From Arctopsyche grandis (taxonomy: Eukaryota > Arthropoda > Insecta > Trichoptera > Hydropsychidae): a stretch of DNA of 64,000 nucleotides. Under the pieces are notes generated by a model that ran no database searches, was not told the origin of the DNA, and saw only the letters and a list, made by a program, of their open reading frames with translations. Shown here one piece after another: positions 50,103 to 62,284 of this stretch. The DNA lies in assembly GCF_051622035.1 (NCBI RefSeq), contig NC_135356.1, positions 14,742,079 through 14,806,078 on the forward strand, written 5' to 3'. Position 1 is the first letter of the stretch. Every line of letters begins with the position of its first letter. A program made the position numbers and the translations under genes.

Positions 50103-50522
50103 AGGTCTGACCGCACTATGCGTCAACCGGACGACCCGACACATCAGTACGCGACTAAATATTGTTTGTATGAGACATAATGCACTACGCGACAGCCGCA
50201 TGACGTAGAACGACACCGTGCGACAAAGTTGACTTCAGGACTAACTTTGACGCAAGGTGTCAATTATTAAGTTCAAAAGTAAATTAAGCTTCCTTAAGCC
50301 GTGGCAAAAGTCTATGGTATTCTCCTTCTTCATATCGTGACTTTGAAATAGCATGTAGCCATAATCTTTTGGTTTTTCTCGACTGTTCTTCTTCCTCGCA
50401 TATCCAAGATACTATAATAGCGTCCGGTTCGTCCATCTTGCTCCGAGGTACCGAATGAATTATTGACATAGTTTACTGCATAGTGTCGTATCGTTCGGTT
50501 GACGCATAGTGCGGTCAGACCT
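50103..50522 (-). mobile_element. PIF/Harbinger-type element, internally deleted
   Basis: The ends AGGTCTGACCGCACTATGCG and the inverse CGCATAGTGCGGTCAGACCT extend about 26 bp (GTCAACCG). TAA lies outside the left end and TAG outside the right end, close to the 3-bp duplication of the superfamily. The interior holds an N-terminal transposase fragment on -. Confidence 0.8.
50284..50469 (-). pseudogene. Harbinger transposase N-terminal remnant
   Basis: 61 codons on - end in KTKRLWLHAISKSRYEEGEY and HRLLPRL. This matches the conserved opening of PIF/Harbinger transposases (R-x-W/F-W-V-H-P-x3-x-R-x-x-x-G-E-Y/F-H-x-L). An acidic CEEEEQ stretch precedes it. The nuclease domain is absent, so the product is non-functional. 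Confidence 0.65.
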
Positions 50523-50704
50523 TAGAGTATGTATGTATGTATGTAGTTTGGAAGGACTCAAAATAATGATATCTACATAAGTATTGTACATGCATATATG
50601 GAGTCGACTAGTCCAGATCGAGCATAGTCCAGATTCGAAAACCAATCAAATGAAGTGCATCCGAACAGATGACCAACGGTGGTGCATAAATAAGTAGAGG
50701 TAGG

Positions 50705-50830
50705 ACCGGAAGCGCGCCGTCTATTGTTCCATTATTGTAAATGCTTTGTAAAAAAGGTTCGGCAAACCTTTAACAATGGATTTACAACATGTGAACAGTG
50801 AACAGCGCACTCTGGGTCCGCTCTTTAATA
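50705..50830. mobile_element. palindromic MITE family member 3
   Basis: Same palindrome as 26253-26385: GACCGGAAGCGCGCCG at left, the centre AAGGTTCGGCAAACCTT, and GCGCACTCTGGGTCCG at right. Confidence 0.8.
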
Positions 50831-50839
50831 ATAAGCATC

Positions 50840-51300
50840 AACCACGAGCACAAATAGTCATGGGGGCGCCATTGCGCGCGCACGTGTCTCACCCACACGG
50901 GGCCCCATCGCCAGTCGAGATGTGGGTGTCGTCGCCTCCTGCCGAGGCGCTCCGCCCCCCGTGAACGGTGCGTACAATACCCCAATCACATACACATCTA
51001 TGTAAATTTAATCTGCATTTTTTGTCTGCTGCGAACACACACCTCAATTTGCCTATTGCGAATGTTTGCTGCGTTTGCGATCGTATACATATGTATATAC
51101 TGTGACACGTGCAATCCCACGCTTACTACCCCCATAGTCTACCACCCCTCCTCCCTCTTATGTATGGTGGGGAGAAGAAGGTGGAGGGGGTGGTGTGGCG
51201 TATAAGCCCTCTGGCTGCAGCAGGCGTTCTGTGCTTGCCACAGGTGCACGATCAATAACCATGCGGCGACCCCGGCATCTTCATAATAAACACGTTGTAA
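50840..51300. other. GC-rich stretch without a recognised gene
   Basis: CpG-rich at 50860-50965, then a block from TGTGACACGTGCAATCCCAC (51100) to an AATAAAC at 51284 that resembles an LTR 3' half. No coding region is supported. Confidence 0.35.
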
Positions 51301-51537
51301 GAAAATCGATTTAGCCCCTTCAGCGCCGGCGAAATTCTATCCAATTTTAGCCACCTGTCTTCGTGTATAACGATAAATTCGGCATTATAGAAAAAACCGA
51401 TGCGCTCCGTTCTACCAACTTGCAATATCTCGTGACTCGTTTTCTCAACGTTTGTCTACTAAAAATAGTATAAATTTTGTATATTGTATAAAAAAATGTT
51501 TTTTTTTTTAAAATATATCTAATATCTTAAAAATACG

Positions 51538-51700
51538 AGCCAGCTGTATAGCTCGGTGGTTACGTTTATGTTTAGCACCCAGAGGTTACCGGGTCCGATC
51601 CCGTGCTAATCTTTAATGTTGATGGTCAGACTTGGATATTTGTGCTCCAAGTATATTGTCCTACAAAGCTAGAAAAGGTTGACAATCGAAATTGACAATA
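51538..51700 (+). mobile_element. tRNA-derived SINE, copy C (3'-truncated)
   Basis: Head GCCAGCTGTATAGCTCGGTG, B-box-like GGGTCCGATCCCG, then GGTCAGACTTGGATATTTGTG. The distal body is missing. Confidence 0.8.
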
Positions 51701-51905
51701 AGCAACCCCTCTTTCCTGGAAAATAGAACCGAGCGCCAATCCTAAGCAAAGGTCGGCGCCTCAGTGCACTAAATGGTTCACTATTGTAAATTTCTATTGG
51801 TTACCTTTTTTTTGCTCTCTAGAGATTGACATAATAGTATAGAAATTGACAATAATGAACCCATTTAGCGCACTGGGGCGCTGAACTCTGATTATAACTC
51901 CATAG
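51700..51905. repeat. short foldback element
   Basis: AGTGCACTAAATGGTTCACT (from 51765) is mirrored by GAACCCATTTAGCGCACT (51858-51876), and the flanking AATTTCTAT and ATAGAAATT also pair around a centre near 51815. The broader region (51660-52130) has repeated CCTGGAAAA..AG motifs. Confidence 0.55.
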
Positions 51906-52119
51906 GCCGGCGCGACCCTGCGCACCATTGTTAATTTTTATGGTGAACCTTTTTTTTTGCTCTATTGCTTTGTAGTTTGCCCTGTTTCTTGGAAAATAGC
52001 CCCAGAATGCCACCTTTCCTGGAAAAAACACGCTCCACCGCCGAAGAATACTGACTTATACTGACTTACCGTGCTTTTTCCAGGAATCGGGGTGGTTTAG
52101 CTCTATTTACAAAGCTAGA

Positions 52120-52356
52120 GTCAAAAAAAAAAAACGTTCGGCGAACCTTTAACAATGCAATGAACAATACACAGCACCCTCTGGGTCCGTTTGTTTCAAG
52201 ACGGCACCTTGGTTATCCGGCCTTTACTTATAAGTAGAGGTAGGCTCAATGTTCCATTGTTGTAAATCCTCTGTAAAAAAGGTTCGGCAAACCGTTAACA
52301 ATGCATTTACAACATTTGAACAATACGCGGCACCCCCTGGGTCCGGGCTTTACTTA
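52120..52356. mobile_element. palindromic MITE family members 4 (partial) and 5
   Basis: 52120-52200 holds only the centre and right arm (GTTCGGCGAACCTTTAACAA..CCCTCTGGGTCCG). 52238-52356 holds both arms with the centre AAAAAGGTTCGGCAAACCG and the end CCCCTGGGTCCG. Confidence 0.75.
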
Positions 52357-52359
52357 TAA

Positions 52360-54127
52360 GTCTCTGAGAAACCGCTACGACAGACAATTTACTAAATTTA
52401 TCTAGCGATTTCCACGTTGGCAAATCTACGTATATGGCCACCTTAGTAGCAAGCAAATGCAAGTACGTGTGTATTATAAATCTCAAATCTTCCAAACCAT
52501 TGAAAGAAATCTGAAATGTTCTGAATGCGATATATTTTTAATTACTATTGCACTGCGATATTATATGTATGTATATCTATAAGTTGAAATATTTATCCTA
52601 ATCTGTATGCAATTATTAGTTATTTTGTACTTGAATAAAATTCATCTCGATTAAATTGATGTGTTCAATGCGAATAATGGAATGAGAGTCGTAGAAATAT
52701 TTCATTTCATAAAAATCACATTTCATATACCTACCGGAATTATTAGAGAACACCGTCTCATATGCATATATGAATGTTTGTATGAATATATTTTGATTTA
52801 AATTGGAATTCCACTTAAATACTGCGATCGAACGGAAGACCGTTTTTTAATTGATCAAGAATTCGATACGATGCCGTAATTGACCAATACTCCCTTTTGC
52901 CCAGCGTTTATTTAGAATTGAGCTTTTATTCAATTCCAATATGACTTATATAATAAGCGCGAATCATTCATCGTTAAAAATATTATTGTAATATGCGAGT
53001 TGTGAATACACAATTTTTTTATTTACAAGGTTTTTATTAGTTTCACTTCGCCAATTGGTCTGACAAACTTCCTACATTCTTCCGATCGCTTTGAAACTTT
53101 ACCATTTTGCAAGGCTTAGCCGCCGATAGAGATTCCAATCGGGTCCGCCAAGTCGATGGTGAAATATAATCATAATAAACACGTTTAAGAATCCAAAAAT
53201 TGTGGAGGAGGTGACAGCTCAACCACTGCCAATAGCCAATAACCTTATTTTTTGACTTTCCCCCCCCCCCCCCCCACTAGTTTTGTCAGATTTTAATTGT
53301 TTAAACGCCTATAAATTTATCATTTTCTCAGTATATCTTATAAAATTTGCATTATAGGCCCTCACTGTCTCTCATATACATTTTTACTTCACTAATAGTT
53401 TATTTATTTTATGTATGTATGTATGTATGTAGAAGCTTGAAACATCTAGTCAGCGTTGCATCGCAGTAAAACTCTCAAATAATTACACGAATTTATCAAT
53501 TTAAAAGTTTTTATTGGAACATTATATACTTAATATCACTTGGTATATTCATACATACATACTCGTGCATGCAATTTTATGCGGGTTCATAAAACGAATC
53601 ACACGATGCTTACGCGCAGTTACTGCATCTACGTATACATGTATGTGTGTACCGTTTAAATGTAAGTAGCATGCCCATTCATGTGGCGAAACACTACCAC
53701 AATGTTTATCGTCGTTGTCGTTTTATAATCATCATCATCATCATCATCGTCGCGACGAGAACGAGCGACGCGGACCTGACCTGACCGTACATATGCCAAC
53801 GTTGCACAATTGCATTCAACCTACTATCACTAAGAACCGTTCTCGTTTCTGCATTCATTGATACGCTCGATGCGACTTATATGTAGAACATTCACAACGG
53901 CAAACGTCGAAGCAAATGATAACAATAAAAATAAAAACCCAACACCTAAATAATTGATAAATTCAACAGGCCAGCTGTCATTAGCACTCGTGGTTTGGTT
54001 CTAAATGAACAAAGAACGAAAGAAGTAACACATTTATTAAATTTACAGGTCGAAAATACCACTTACATACTTCGCAATAATCTATAATATATTAACGATA
54101 CAAAGTTAAAACACATGTAATGTAGTA
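52360..54127. other. gene-free AT-rich stretch
   Basis: Holds TATG and ATC microsatellites (53412-53433, 53731-53750), a C-run at 53262-53276, and a segment at 53035-53110 (TCTTCCGATCGCTTTGAAAC) that is the inverse of a motif at about 16565. No ORF is supported. Confidence 0.6.
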
Positions 54128-55181
54128 TTAACCCAACAGACCAACGCCGATCGGCGTTTTGCCAACAAGTCTATGGGCTTGAAAAACGCCGATAGCCGAT
54201 ACAATTTGAACAAGAATACTACCCGCTAAGCCTTTCCAGGTATCATTGAAAAAACTGTATTGAAAATCGGTTGTGTAATCCGTGTCATTCATTTGTTAAC
54301 GTTTATAAAGGTTCGTTTACATCGGAACTTCTGAATTTATAACCATACTAGAATTACCCGATGGAAATCCCCAACTGCTGAGTATTTTAGATTGTGGCTT
54401 GGCATTTAGATTGTGAGCATTACATTTTAACAACAATGAAGATGGAACTGGTTTTGGAAAAATATACTCATTAATAGACTTCTTTTGTTTATTTTATTTT
54501 GTTGCAAGATATATTAGAGAGTCTAAGCACACCTTTCCAAAACTCGAAATCCTCGGCGGTAGTTATTTAGGGTTTGATTGGATTGGCTACAATTTTTATA
54601 TCTGCTTTCTATTGGATTTCTAAATAATTCTAGTTTTAAATGTTGGCGAAATTTTCAGTGTAGCGGGCTTTCAATCCAATAGAAAGCAGGTATAAAAATT
54701 GTAGCCAATCCAAACAAACCCTAGATAACTACCGCCGAGGATTTCGAGTTTTATAAAGGTGTGCTTAGACTCTCTAATATATCTTGCAACAATACAAATT
54801 AAACAAAAGAAATCTTGTCATGAATGTATTTTTCCAAAACTAGTTCTATGTATCTTCTTCATTGTTGTTAAAATGTTCATAATCTAAATGCCAAACCACA
54901 ATCTAAAATACTCAGCAGTTAGGGATTTCCATCGAGAATTCTATGGTTATAAATTCAGAAATTCCGGTGTAAACCAGTCTTTATAAACAATGACACGGAT
55001 ACACGACCCATGTTCAATGCATTTTTTTCAATGCTACCTGGAAAGGCTTAGCGGATATTATTCTTGTTTACTTTGTACATGCTCAAAATACAACCTACAA
55101 AATACGCCTATCGGCGTATTTCAGGCCCTTGTACTTGTTGGCAAAACGCCGATCGGCGTTGGTTAGCATTCAAAGGTTTAA
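54128..55181. mobile_element. 1.05-kb TTAA-flanked foldback element
   Basis: Left arm about 54145-54620 and right arm about 54665-55167 are inverted copies over some 450-500 bp. Examples are AACTACCGCCGAGGATTTCG against its inverse at about 54550, and ACGCCGATCGGCGTT at both tips. TTAA sits at 54128-54131 and 55178-55181, followed inward by ACCC and, from the right, ACCTTTGAATG, similar to the TTAACCCTTTG start of the other TTAA MITEs. There is no transposase. Confidence 0.88.
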
Positions 55182-57055
55182 TAATATGGGTTAGTTTTAT
55201 CCCTAATGATTAACAGATGACTCGATTGAAATACGTGTCATATTGGGTGTGGGAAGTTCGATGAATTTCGATGATGTTGAAGGTCTGAGCTAGACCTCCT
55301 GAACTCCAGCAACGAGAGACATGCTCGTAATCACCGAAAAAATCGAATCAATTTTTTGACTTTGATTGGAATTTAAACTCACGGATTTGTATAAAAATGT
55401 TTATAAAGTGAGATACGCTAAAGCTATTTCACCATAACAAAATTTACGTTTGATTTTTTATGCTCATTTCGAACGTTTTAATCGTATATTAAAAAACACC
55501 AATGCGCGTTCAAAACGTTCGAAAAATGGTTAGTGTGCAGAGAGCATGTTAGGAAGGCAATATTAACTGATCAACTATTTATTGATTTAAATCAGCTTTC
55601 AGTTAATCCCTTTGTTAGCACCGCACTCTCCATTCTGCAAACACCGTTGGATTACTGTTGATTTTATGCACAAACAACAGTTGTTTCGCGGTGAAATTTG
55701 CCGAATGACACGCACTATGTGATAAAATAACAATTGTTCATCACGATCGATTCCCAATTCGTGGAATTTTCTCCCCATTAAATTGTGAAGCTTTCAACAG
55801 TGACCTTCCTTCGTATGTGTGGTGATTATCGCTATATCTCCCCCTCCTTCTACATATACATATGTATGAGCAGTAACACACATGCACGTCAAATGTTTTG
55901 TCCAACGGAAAAACACGTTAAAGTCTCGTGTGTCATCAATTTAATCCATTGTCCGTATACATATGTAGATATACGTATATCTGTACATATGTAAACTAAA
56001 AATTTGGTCACAAGTTCATACATACATACGTAAGAATGTACTCTCATGTAGTCAATCTCTTCATTACACGATAGATCCATCTGGAAAAAAACCCAGAATA
56101 TACATACATATATAGAACAAAAAAGAAATAAATTCGAATGTGACTAACCCATGACTTTGTCTATGTATTTGTGGAATATAAGAAGTATAAAAAACTAAAT
56201 TCGTTGATGATACATTTGTACATATCGGCTTTGAGAGCATTTTAGATACAAATTGAGTGCAAATGTAGGGAAACTTACACAAGACACAATTTTTTTTTTT
56301 ACTACTTTACATTATGGCGAATTTCTTCGACGAATTCGTTACCGCTGGGCACACGGGGATTTGCAGGATTCGCTTACATCGCTTACTATTTCGGCCACGC
56401 CCATAAAAATGTCTGGGTCCCGGTTATACTGTTTCCACCCCTTCTCCCCGGCCATGCTTTGGGGTAGGAAACGAAATACGTGGGAGAATTCTGACAGAGG
56501 TAAGTTGATATAATTGGTGGATCACGTAGCTACAAGAATGGAAGTGCTCGAATGGTACCCGATAGAATGTAAAAGGGGGAAAGGAATGAAATGAGAAAAT
56601 AGGTGAATGGCTATATTTTATGATGATGATGATATAGCAGTCAGTTATGGCCCTCGGGACTATTAGGTATGGTGGATAAAAAAAGATCTGGATTTTAATA
56701 TGATCTTTATTTAGGGGAACCTCATTTCCCAGAACTCAAAACGGGACGCTCCGCAAAAATTCCCTCTTCCCTAATATTAATATTGTCAAGGAATTATATT
56801 TTTTTCAGATTATGCAATTTTTGTGTACATTGAAAAAAAGAAAAAAATTAAAAAATATTAATGACATCTTTGATGTTCACACGCCGTATGCTGATTTTTT
56901 CTGAAACGTATAAAATTAAAAAATAAAATAACTAAAAATTCATTTTATGTAAATGTACATATTTATATAATAATATATTTTTTTTACGAAACAAATTGAT
57001 TTGAAATTGAAATCAAATAATTTTAAGAAGACGATGGGACGAACGCAAAGCACAT
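55182..57055. other. gene-free stretch
   Basis: At 56524-56630 a diverged RTE tail (GTGCTCGAATGGTACCCGA then a GATGATGATGAT run) is present. 56120-56285 is shared with 43780-43930. No gene is supported. Confidence 0.5.
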
Positions 57056-57258
57056 AAAATGGGTTTGTTGATTATTGCTCACAAAGCGCTCGCCCAAACG
57101 TCACTAAAATCTATATATAACAGAACATCTGGCATCCGAAAAGTCCATCATACTAACGAGAACTCGAGTGCAAAATATTCCGTATTCGCGATTTTCATAG
57201 CTAAAATTATCTTTTGGGCGATCGCAATGTGCGTAATAATCCAATTAACAAAAAATGG
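57056..57258 (+). mobile_element. ~200-bp MITE of the GGTTNGNTGATTA family
   Basis: Starts GGGTTTGTTGATTATTG, contains CACAAAGCGCTCGCCCAAAC and ACGAGAACTCGAGTGC, ends TAATAATCCAATTAAC. The ends pair as imperfect inverted repeats. It is close to the units at 60112-60293 and within 38040-38400. Confidence 0.65.
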
Positions 57259-58125
57259 GACGTATAGTCACCTCATCTTTATTTTATTAAAATTATACAG
57301 TCGTAATCTTTTCCGAATGCTCAAATATACATATTATTTGCTATAAAATCTAAACATTTTTTCTTGTAGATTAAAAAATAAATCACACCTTATAATTTTG
57401 AATTATTTCTTATGTTTAAAATTAATGAGTAGGTAATTCATTATTTTATTACACGTCGTCAGTGAAACTTGCGCACAGAAATTTAGACCAGAAGTTTGAC
57501 AGTCCTGTTAAGCGTGTGAAATTATAGCTGGTAATTGCAGTGTGAAGGCTGACGACCCCTGGCCGAGCTGAAGTCCCCTTTTGCGACCGCAAATTGAATT
57601 ACGCATTTATTTCGAGTACAGTTGAAAACGGACGTCGTTGTACACAAAAACCGGCCTCGTCCAAATTCGGGGATTCGCGTTATTTTTCAGCCACCTTGCA
57701 ATATTTCAATATTCACAACGTGTCCGCGGCAGTATTTATTATTGTTGTGTGCAAAATCGACGCCAGTCATTGTGGCCATCTTCCTGTGAAAATTTTACCA
57801 ATGACGTGTCATCAAACGTCCCCATACACACACACACACACACACAATTCAATATATGTTTGATAAATTCAATATAATATATGCTTGATAAAGTTTAACT
57901 ACATATATTCAAATGCTATTTGATTGATTCACGCGCGGCTTAGGTCGAAAACACAGCAATGCTCGTTGCACGTGGTTTTTTTTAGATAGGTTATTGGATA
58001 TGATTTTAGTCAATCTGTCTGGTAGTATGTTATGTATGACTGGAATTTTGATTTTATCTCTTCCATTTGGGCCTCGCAGGGATGTTTTGTAATGGCAGAT
58101 GATTCTTGTACATATGTACATATAG

Positions 58126-58379
58126 GGCGAAAACACACAGCGATGCACGTGGTTTTTTTAGCTACTTTAAAACATGTGAAAAAAATTCATGGAACACCCA
58201 GCACGCCCCGCCCCAAAATGACCCCCTAGACTGTTTTCGGTAAAATTGTATCCTTGTATTTATCCTTGCTTGACAGTGATCGATAACGGTGTATCCCATA
58301 TTCGAAGAAATGTAGAAGACCCCCCACAGCGGGGAGCCAAGAACACGATGTGCCGTTCGTAGCTGTGTGTTTTCGCCCT
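58126..58379. mobile_element. MITE with GGGCGAAAACACAC termini
   Basis: Perfect terminal GGGCGAAAACACACAGC and GCTGTGTGTTTTCGCCC, interior related to 25866-26203 (TTATCCTTGCTTGA, ATTCGAAGAAATG). No coding content. Confidence 0.75.
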
Positions 58380-59640
58380 TACTCGCTTAAGTCGCACCCC
58401 CCGTGACGTCACACGCGTATATTTTGGATACACGCATTTGGGCAAAGACCCATTCTCATGACAATCTGACTATATTCAGCTTGACTGCGTTATGTATTGT
58501 CATTTAACACCGACTTGAATAATTTTTCTTTAGAAAAATTCTCATAAAATTGATAAAATATGAGGTTTTTCTATTGAAATTGGACGAAGATTGTACACGT
58601 GTAAAATAATGATTTAATTTTTTAAGTCAATGTTTTTGCTCGGCCAAGTGAGAATTTTTTATCATAATTCATCTCGAGGCATATGTAGTTGAGAGGGAGG
58701 GGGGGGGGGGGGGGACGAAGACTCGGGAACTTGAAAACGATCACGCCATCAAAAAAAACTCTTTTTTTATTACTTTTTGTTAGAAAAATACATATTTATA
58801 ATTTTAATATATAAATTATTTATAATTTTAATACATTATTACCCTTATAATTTTATTTATATACAAACTTGTTTTTCTTTTATTAACATGTTTCAATACC
58901 TAAGTACAGAAACATTTTTTTATACATGATAAATAATATCTCAAATGTATGCATGTAGATACATTTGAATATGAGGACATTCAAAAAGAAATTTCGCCTA
59001 TGGCGCATATTTTTTCTTTCTTGATTATTATAGTACTATGTAGTGTTAGGCTTGATGAAATATCATCACATGGTTTATGGGCATATTAATTTATTCAATA
59101 AAAAATATGTTAAAAAAAAAATAATAGATAAAATTCTCTAATGCAAATTTCTTAAATAAACTAGTAATAAATAAACTAAATACAATTAAAACTAAAATAA
59201 AAGAACTTCGCGTTTGACATTTAGTCTTGATACCCGATTGACTGGAATTATGATATACTACGTACACACACAGAGTAGTATATATGTATGTATATTGAAT
59301 AAAAAGTATATTTGTAATATAATTTTTTTAAAAACATGCCTACTAATATTATACATACATACATATATGTAGAGACCAGTGGCGTGTTGTGGAAATTTTC
59401 CTGTTTTAGTTGCACAGCACGGCGAAAACACACCGAATGGTACGTGATACGTGTTTTTTTAGATACTTTTGAACATGCAAAAAATATCAGCACCTCTAGC
59501 TTCTACACACTTTCTACATGGTACACAGTCCCAAAAATCACCCTAATTATTACGATTCGAACTAGCAAAAAGGTCGTATTTTTTCCTCTCAAAAAGTCTC
59601 AAGAAACCTACAAGTATAATACAATAATATAAATATAATG

Positions 59641-60395
59641 AGCCAGCAATATAGCTCGGTGGTTGTGTTTATGTTTAGCACCGAGAGGTTACCAGGTTCG
59701 ATCCCGTGCTAATCTTTAATACTGCTGGTCTGACTTGGATATTTGTGACTCCAAGTCGATCGATTACTTTCGGAGTTTGCTAATTTAACTGATTTCATTG
59801 TTGAAACGGTTCCTCCATCAAATTGGCAAAAACTATCCTACCCGCTATGTCACATATGTAATCTGAATTTGATTTATAAATGTACAAGTCTAAATCCATA
59901 GATATATGGATTAATTAATTTATTTTTCGTGTATTATAAATTATAAATCGCAAATACGGAATATTTGGCACTCGAGTTCTTGTTAGTATGATGGACTTTT
60001 CAGCTGCCACATGTTCCGTTATAGAGATTTTAGTGACTTTCGGGCGAGCGCTTTGTGACCAATAATCCCCGAACCATTTCGAGTTTCGTGTTCTTCAGCC
60101 TCTCGAAATGGTTCGGGGATTATTGGTCACAAAGCGCTCGCCCGAAAGTCACTAAAATCTCTATAACGGAACATGTGGCAGCTGAAAAGTCCATCATACC
60201 AACAAAAACTCGAGTGCCAAATATTCCGTATTTGCGATTTTCATGGCAAAATTTGTCTTTTGGGCGATCGTCATGTGACTAATAATCCAATTACCCTAAA
60301 AATACAGCGATTTATGCAATAAAAAAATGCTGCAATGCTTATAATTAAGTGCAGCATCGAGGGGCATTGGGTTTACCTGTTAGGCCTTCCTGGTA
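59641..60395 (+). mobile_element. tRNA-derived SINE, copy D, split by two inverted MITEs
   Basis: The head AGCCAGCAATATAGCTCGGT and B-box GGTTCGATCCC run to about 59875. The SINE resumes as TTCTTCAGCCTCTCGAAAT (60088-60106) between two inverted MITE arms, and again as AAATACAGCGATTTATGCAA to GGCCTTCCTGGTA at 60395. The arms (59955-60080 and 60108-60238) are near-identical inverses. Confidence 0.75.
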
Positions 60396-60419
60396 AAAAT
60401 GATCTATGTAAATATTATA

Positions 60420-60850
60420 TCATCATCATCATCATCATTTACAGCCATTCGCCATCCACTGCTGGATGAATGCCTCTCCAACACGCTTCCACTCGTCTCT
60501 GTTTTGCGCAACACTCATCCATCTCATTCCGCACATTTTCCTAATTTCGTTCACCCATCTTCCTTGCGGTCTTCCTTTTACTCTTTTGCCTTCTCTCGGG
60601 TACCATTCAAGCACTTCTTTTGTCCACCTTTCGTCCATCCTCCTAGCTACGTGACCCGCCCATTGCCATTTCAATCTCTTCACTCTATCCACTATGTCCA
60701 CTACCCTTGTCATATTTCTCACCCACGTGTTCCGCTTCCTGTCTTTCCTCGTTATGCCAAGCATACAGCGTTCCATACTTCTTTGAGTGCTTCTTTGATT
60801 TAAAAACAGCATTCATCCGTCCAAATGCACTCCATCCTAATTTCATACGT
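60420..60850 (-). mobile_element. RTE-like LINE 3' fragment, best-preserved copy
   Basis: On - an uninterrupted 125-codon frame reads QRSMERCMLGITRKDRKRNT, KRLKWQWAGHVARRMDER, EVLEWYPREGKRVKGRPQGR, MRWMSVAQNRDEWKRVGEAF and IQQWMANGC. The 3' end is an (ATG)n run at 60420-60437, as RTE elements show. It is 5'-truncated. Confidence 0.9.
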
Positions 60851-62141
60851 CTCTTTATCTCTTCATTTTTACTACCAGATATGTATATAAAAATTGGTGG
60901 GACGTATTATTAGACGTGTTTGTTTGCATGGACAAGTATGGATATTTTAAAATATAAACTTGATCACTAATTCAGTTCCAATATACACATACTATTTGTT
61001 TCCTATAGATTTTAGCAATATAATTTGTGCTCAATAGAATTTTTAAAATACACTTTCACGAGGCAAACGAGAAATCAGCAAAAAAAATGTAAATCAGCTT
61101 TAAAATCGTCTTTACGTTGCAACTTTGCTTTGAACGTTCCACAATGTGATGCCACAGATATTTGAGAAGTGATGACATGTAGATCTGCTTGCTTGTAGGT
61201 TTGTACTGTGTGTATGTATATTAATGTCCCCTTCTGGCATTAGCTCCGTACACTTGCATAACTGCATCCTGTTGACTTGTTGACTGACGGTCGTCGCTGT
61301 CATTATTACGTATATTAAATCTAATTGTCGCTGCCGTTGCAAAGTAATTTGTTTACGGAGACGATGCGATGCACCTATCCTGCAACTGTTGTAGTGTATA
61401 CAAATACGTATATGCAAATGCTGCATCGCAGATGTCTTCATCTCCATACAACTACGCACTATACTCTCATTCAAACGGAGAATGCTCGCTGGGAATAAAT
61501 AAATAGTCCACGGCCCGGGGGCATGCATTCCAGTTTTTGCGAAAAAAATAAATGTTCGATAGTGCAACAGGTTCATATTACCCCACTGTGGGAGTGTGAA
61601 TAAGTACTTGGTATAATGAGGCATGGATTGATTTCATTGAAACGGACGAGTGATGGTGGGAATGTTTGCGGAATGTCAGGAAAAGAAGCATTTTCTTTGC
61701 ACGGAATTCAGAATTGAATCGGATTATGTATGAGAAGCATCCATAACAATATTTTCGCTCTGGTGTCCTACCAGAGCGAAAATATTGTTATGAAAGACAA
61801 CAGTTAATGTGTGTATTTATATATTTTCAGGAAAATTAGATATTAATTCCAGTGGAACTTAAAAATTCTAAGCCGATTCAGTACTCGTTGTGCTCGTTTC
61901 TGATTTCAACGTCTTGGGCGTTGGCTGGTGCCCATCAAATAATAGTATACCGCTCCATTAGTTTACAAAACAAGAATGAAAAAAAGCATGGTTGACCATT
62001 TTTTGTGCAAAAAGCATCATCCCAACGCCGATCTTTGCTAATAAGCAAGATAATGACACGTCCGCCACATACATACATACCCACATACCCACGAACATAC
62101 ATAAATCGCGTCCGTTTTTATATATGTATATTATTATTACC
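60850..62141. other. gene-free stretch with a strong hairpin
   Basis: The 170-codon ORF on - at 61112-61624 has no recognisable domain and low-quality composition. A perfect 22-bp stem with a 7-nt loop (CATAACAATATTTTCGCTCT plus GG) lies at 61742-61792. Confidence 0.6.
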
Positions 62142-62236
62142 TGCCTTATTCTGGCATTGCAACGCATGCCGGGTTCATCTAGTAATAATGTATTACTAGC
62201 TGAACCCGGCATGCGTTGCAATGCCAGAATAAGGCA
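62142..62236. repeat. 95-bp near-perfect palindrome of two Helitron-like 3' ends
   Basis: TGCCTTATTCTGGCATTGCA and GCATGCCGGGTTCA lead to CTAGTAATA, then a 3-nt centre and the inverse. Each arm ends in CTAG|T, like the segment ending at 50069. Confidence 0.7.
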
Positions 62237-62284
62237 TGCAATTCCCGTTCCCGTTCACGTTTCAAGTGATGGTTAGATTATGTA

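Noticed and set aside
59641-59720. Possible tRNA gene (B-box GGTTCGATCCC)
   Set aside because: No cloverleaf can be closed, and the sequence belongs to a multi-copy SINE head.
61112-61624. 170-codon ORF on -
   Set aside because: No domain, no splice context, composition of random AT-rich translation. Kept only as a mention.
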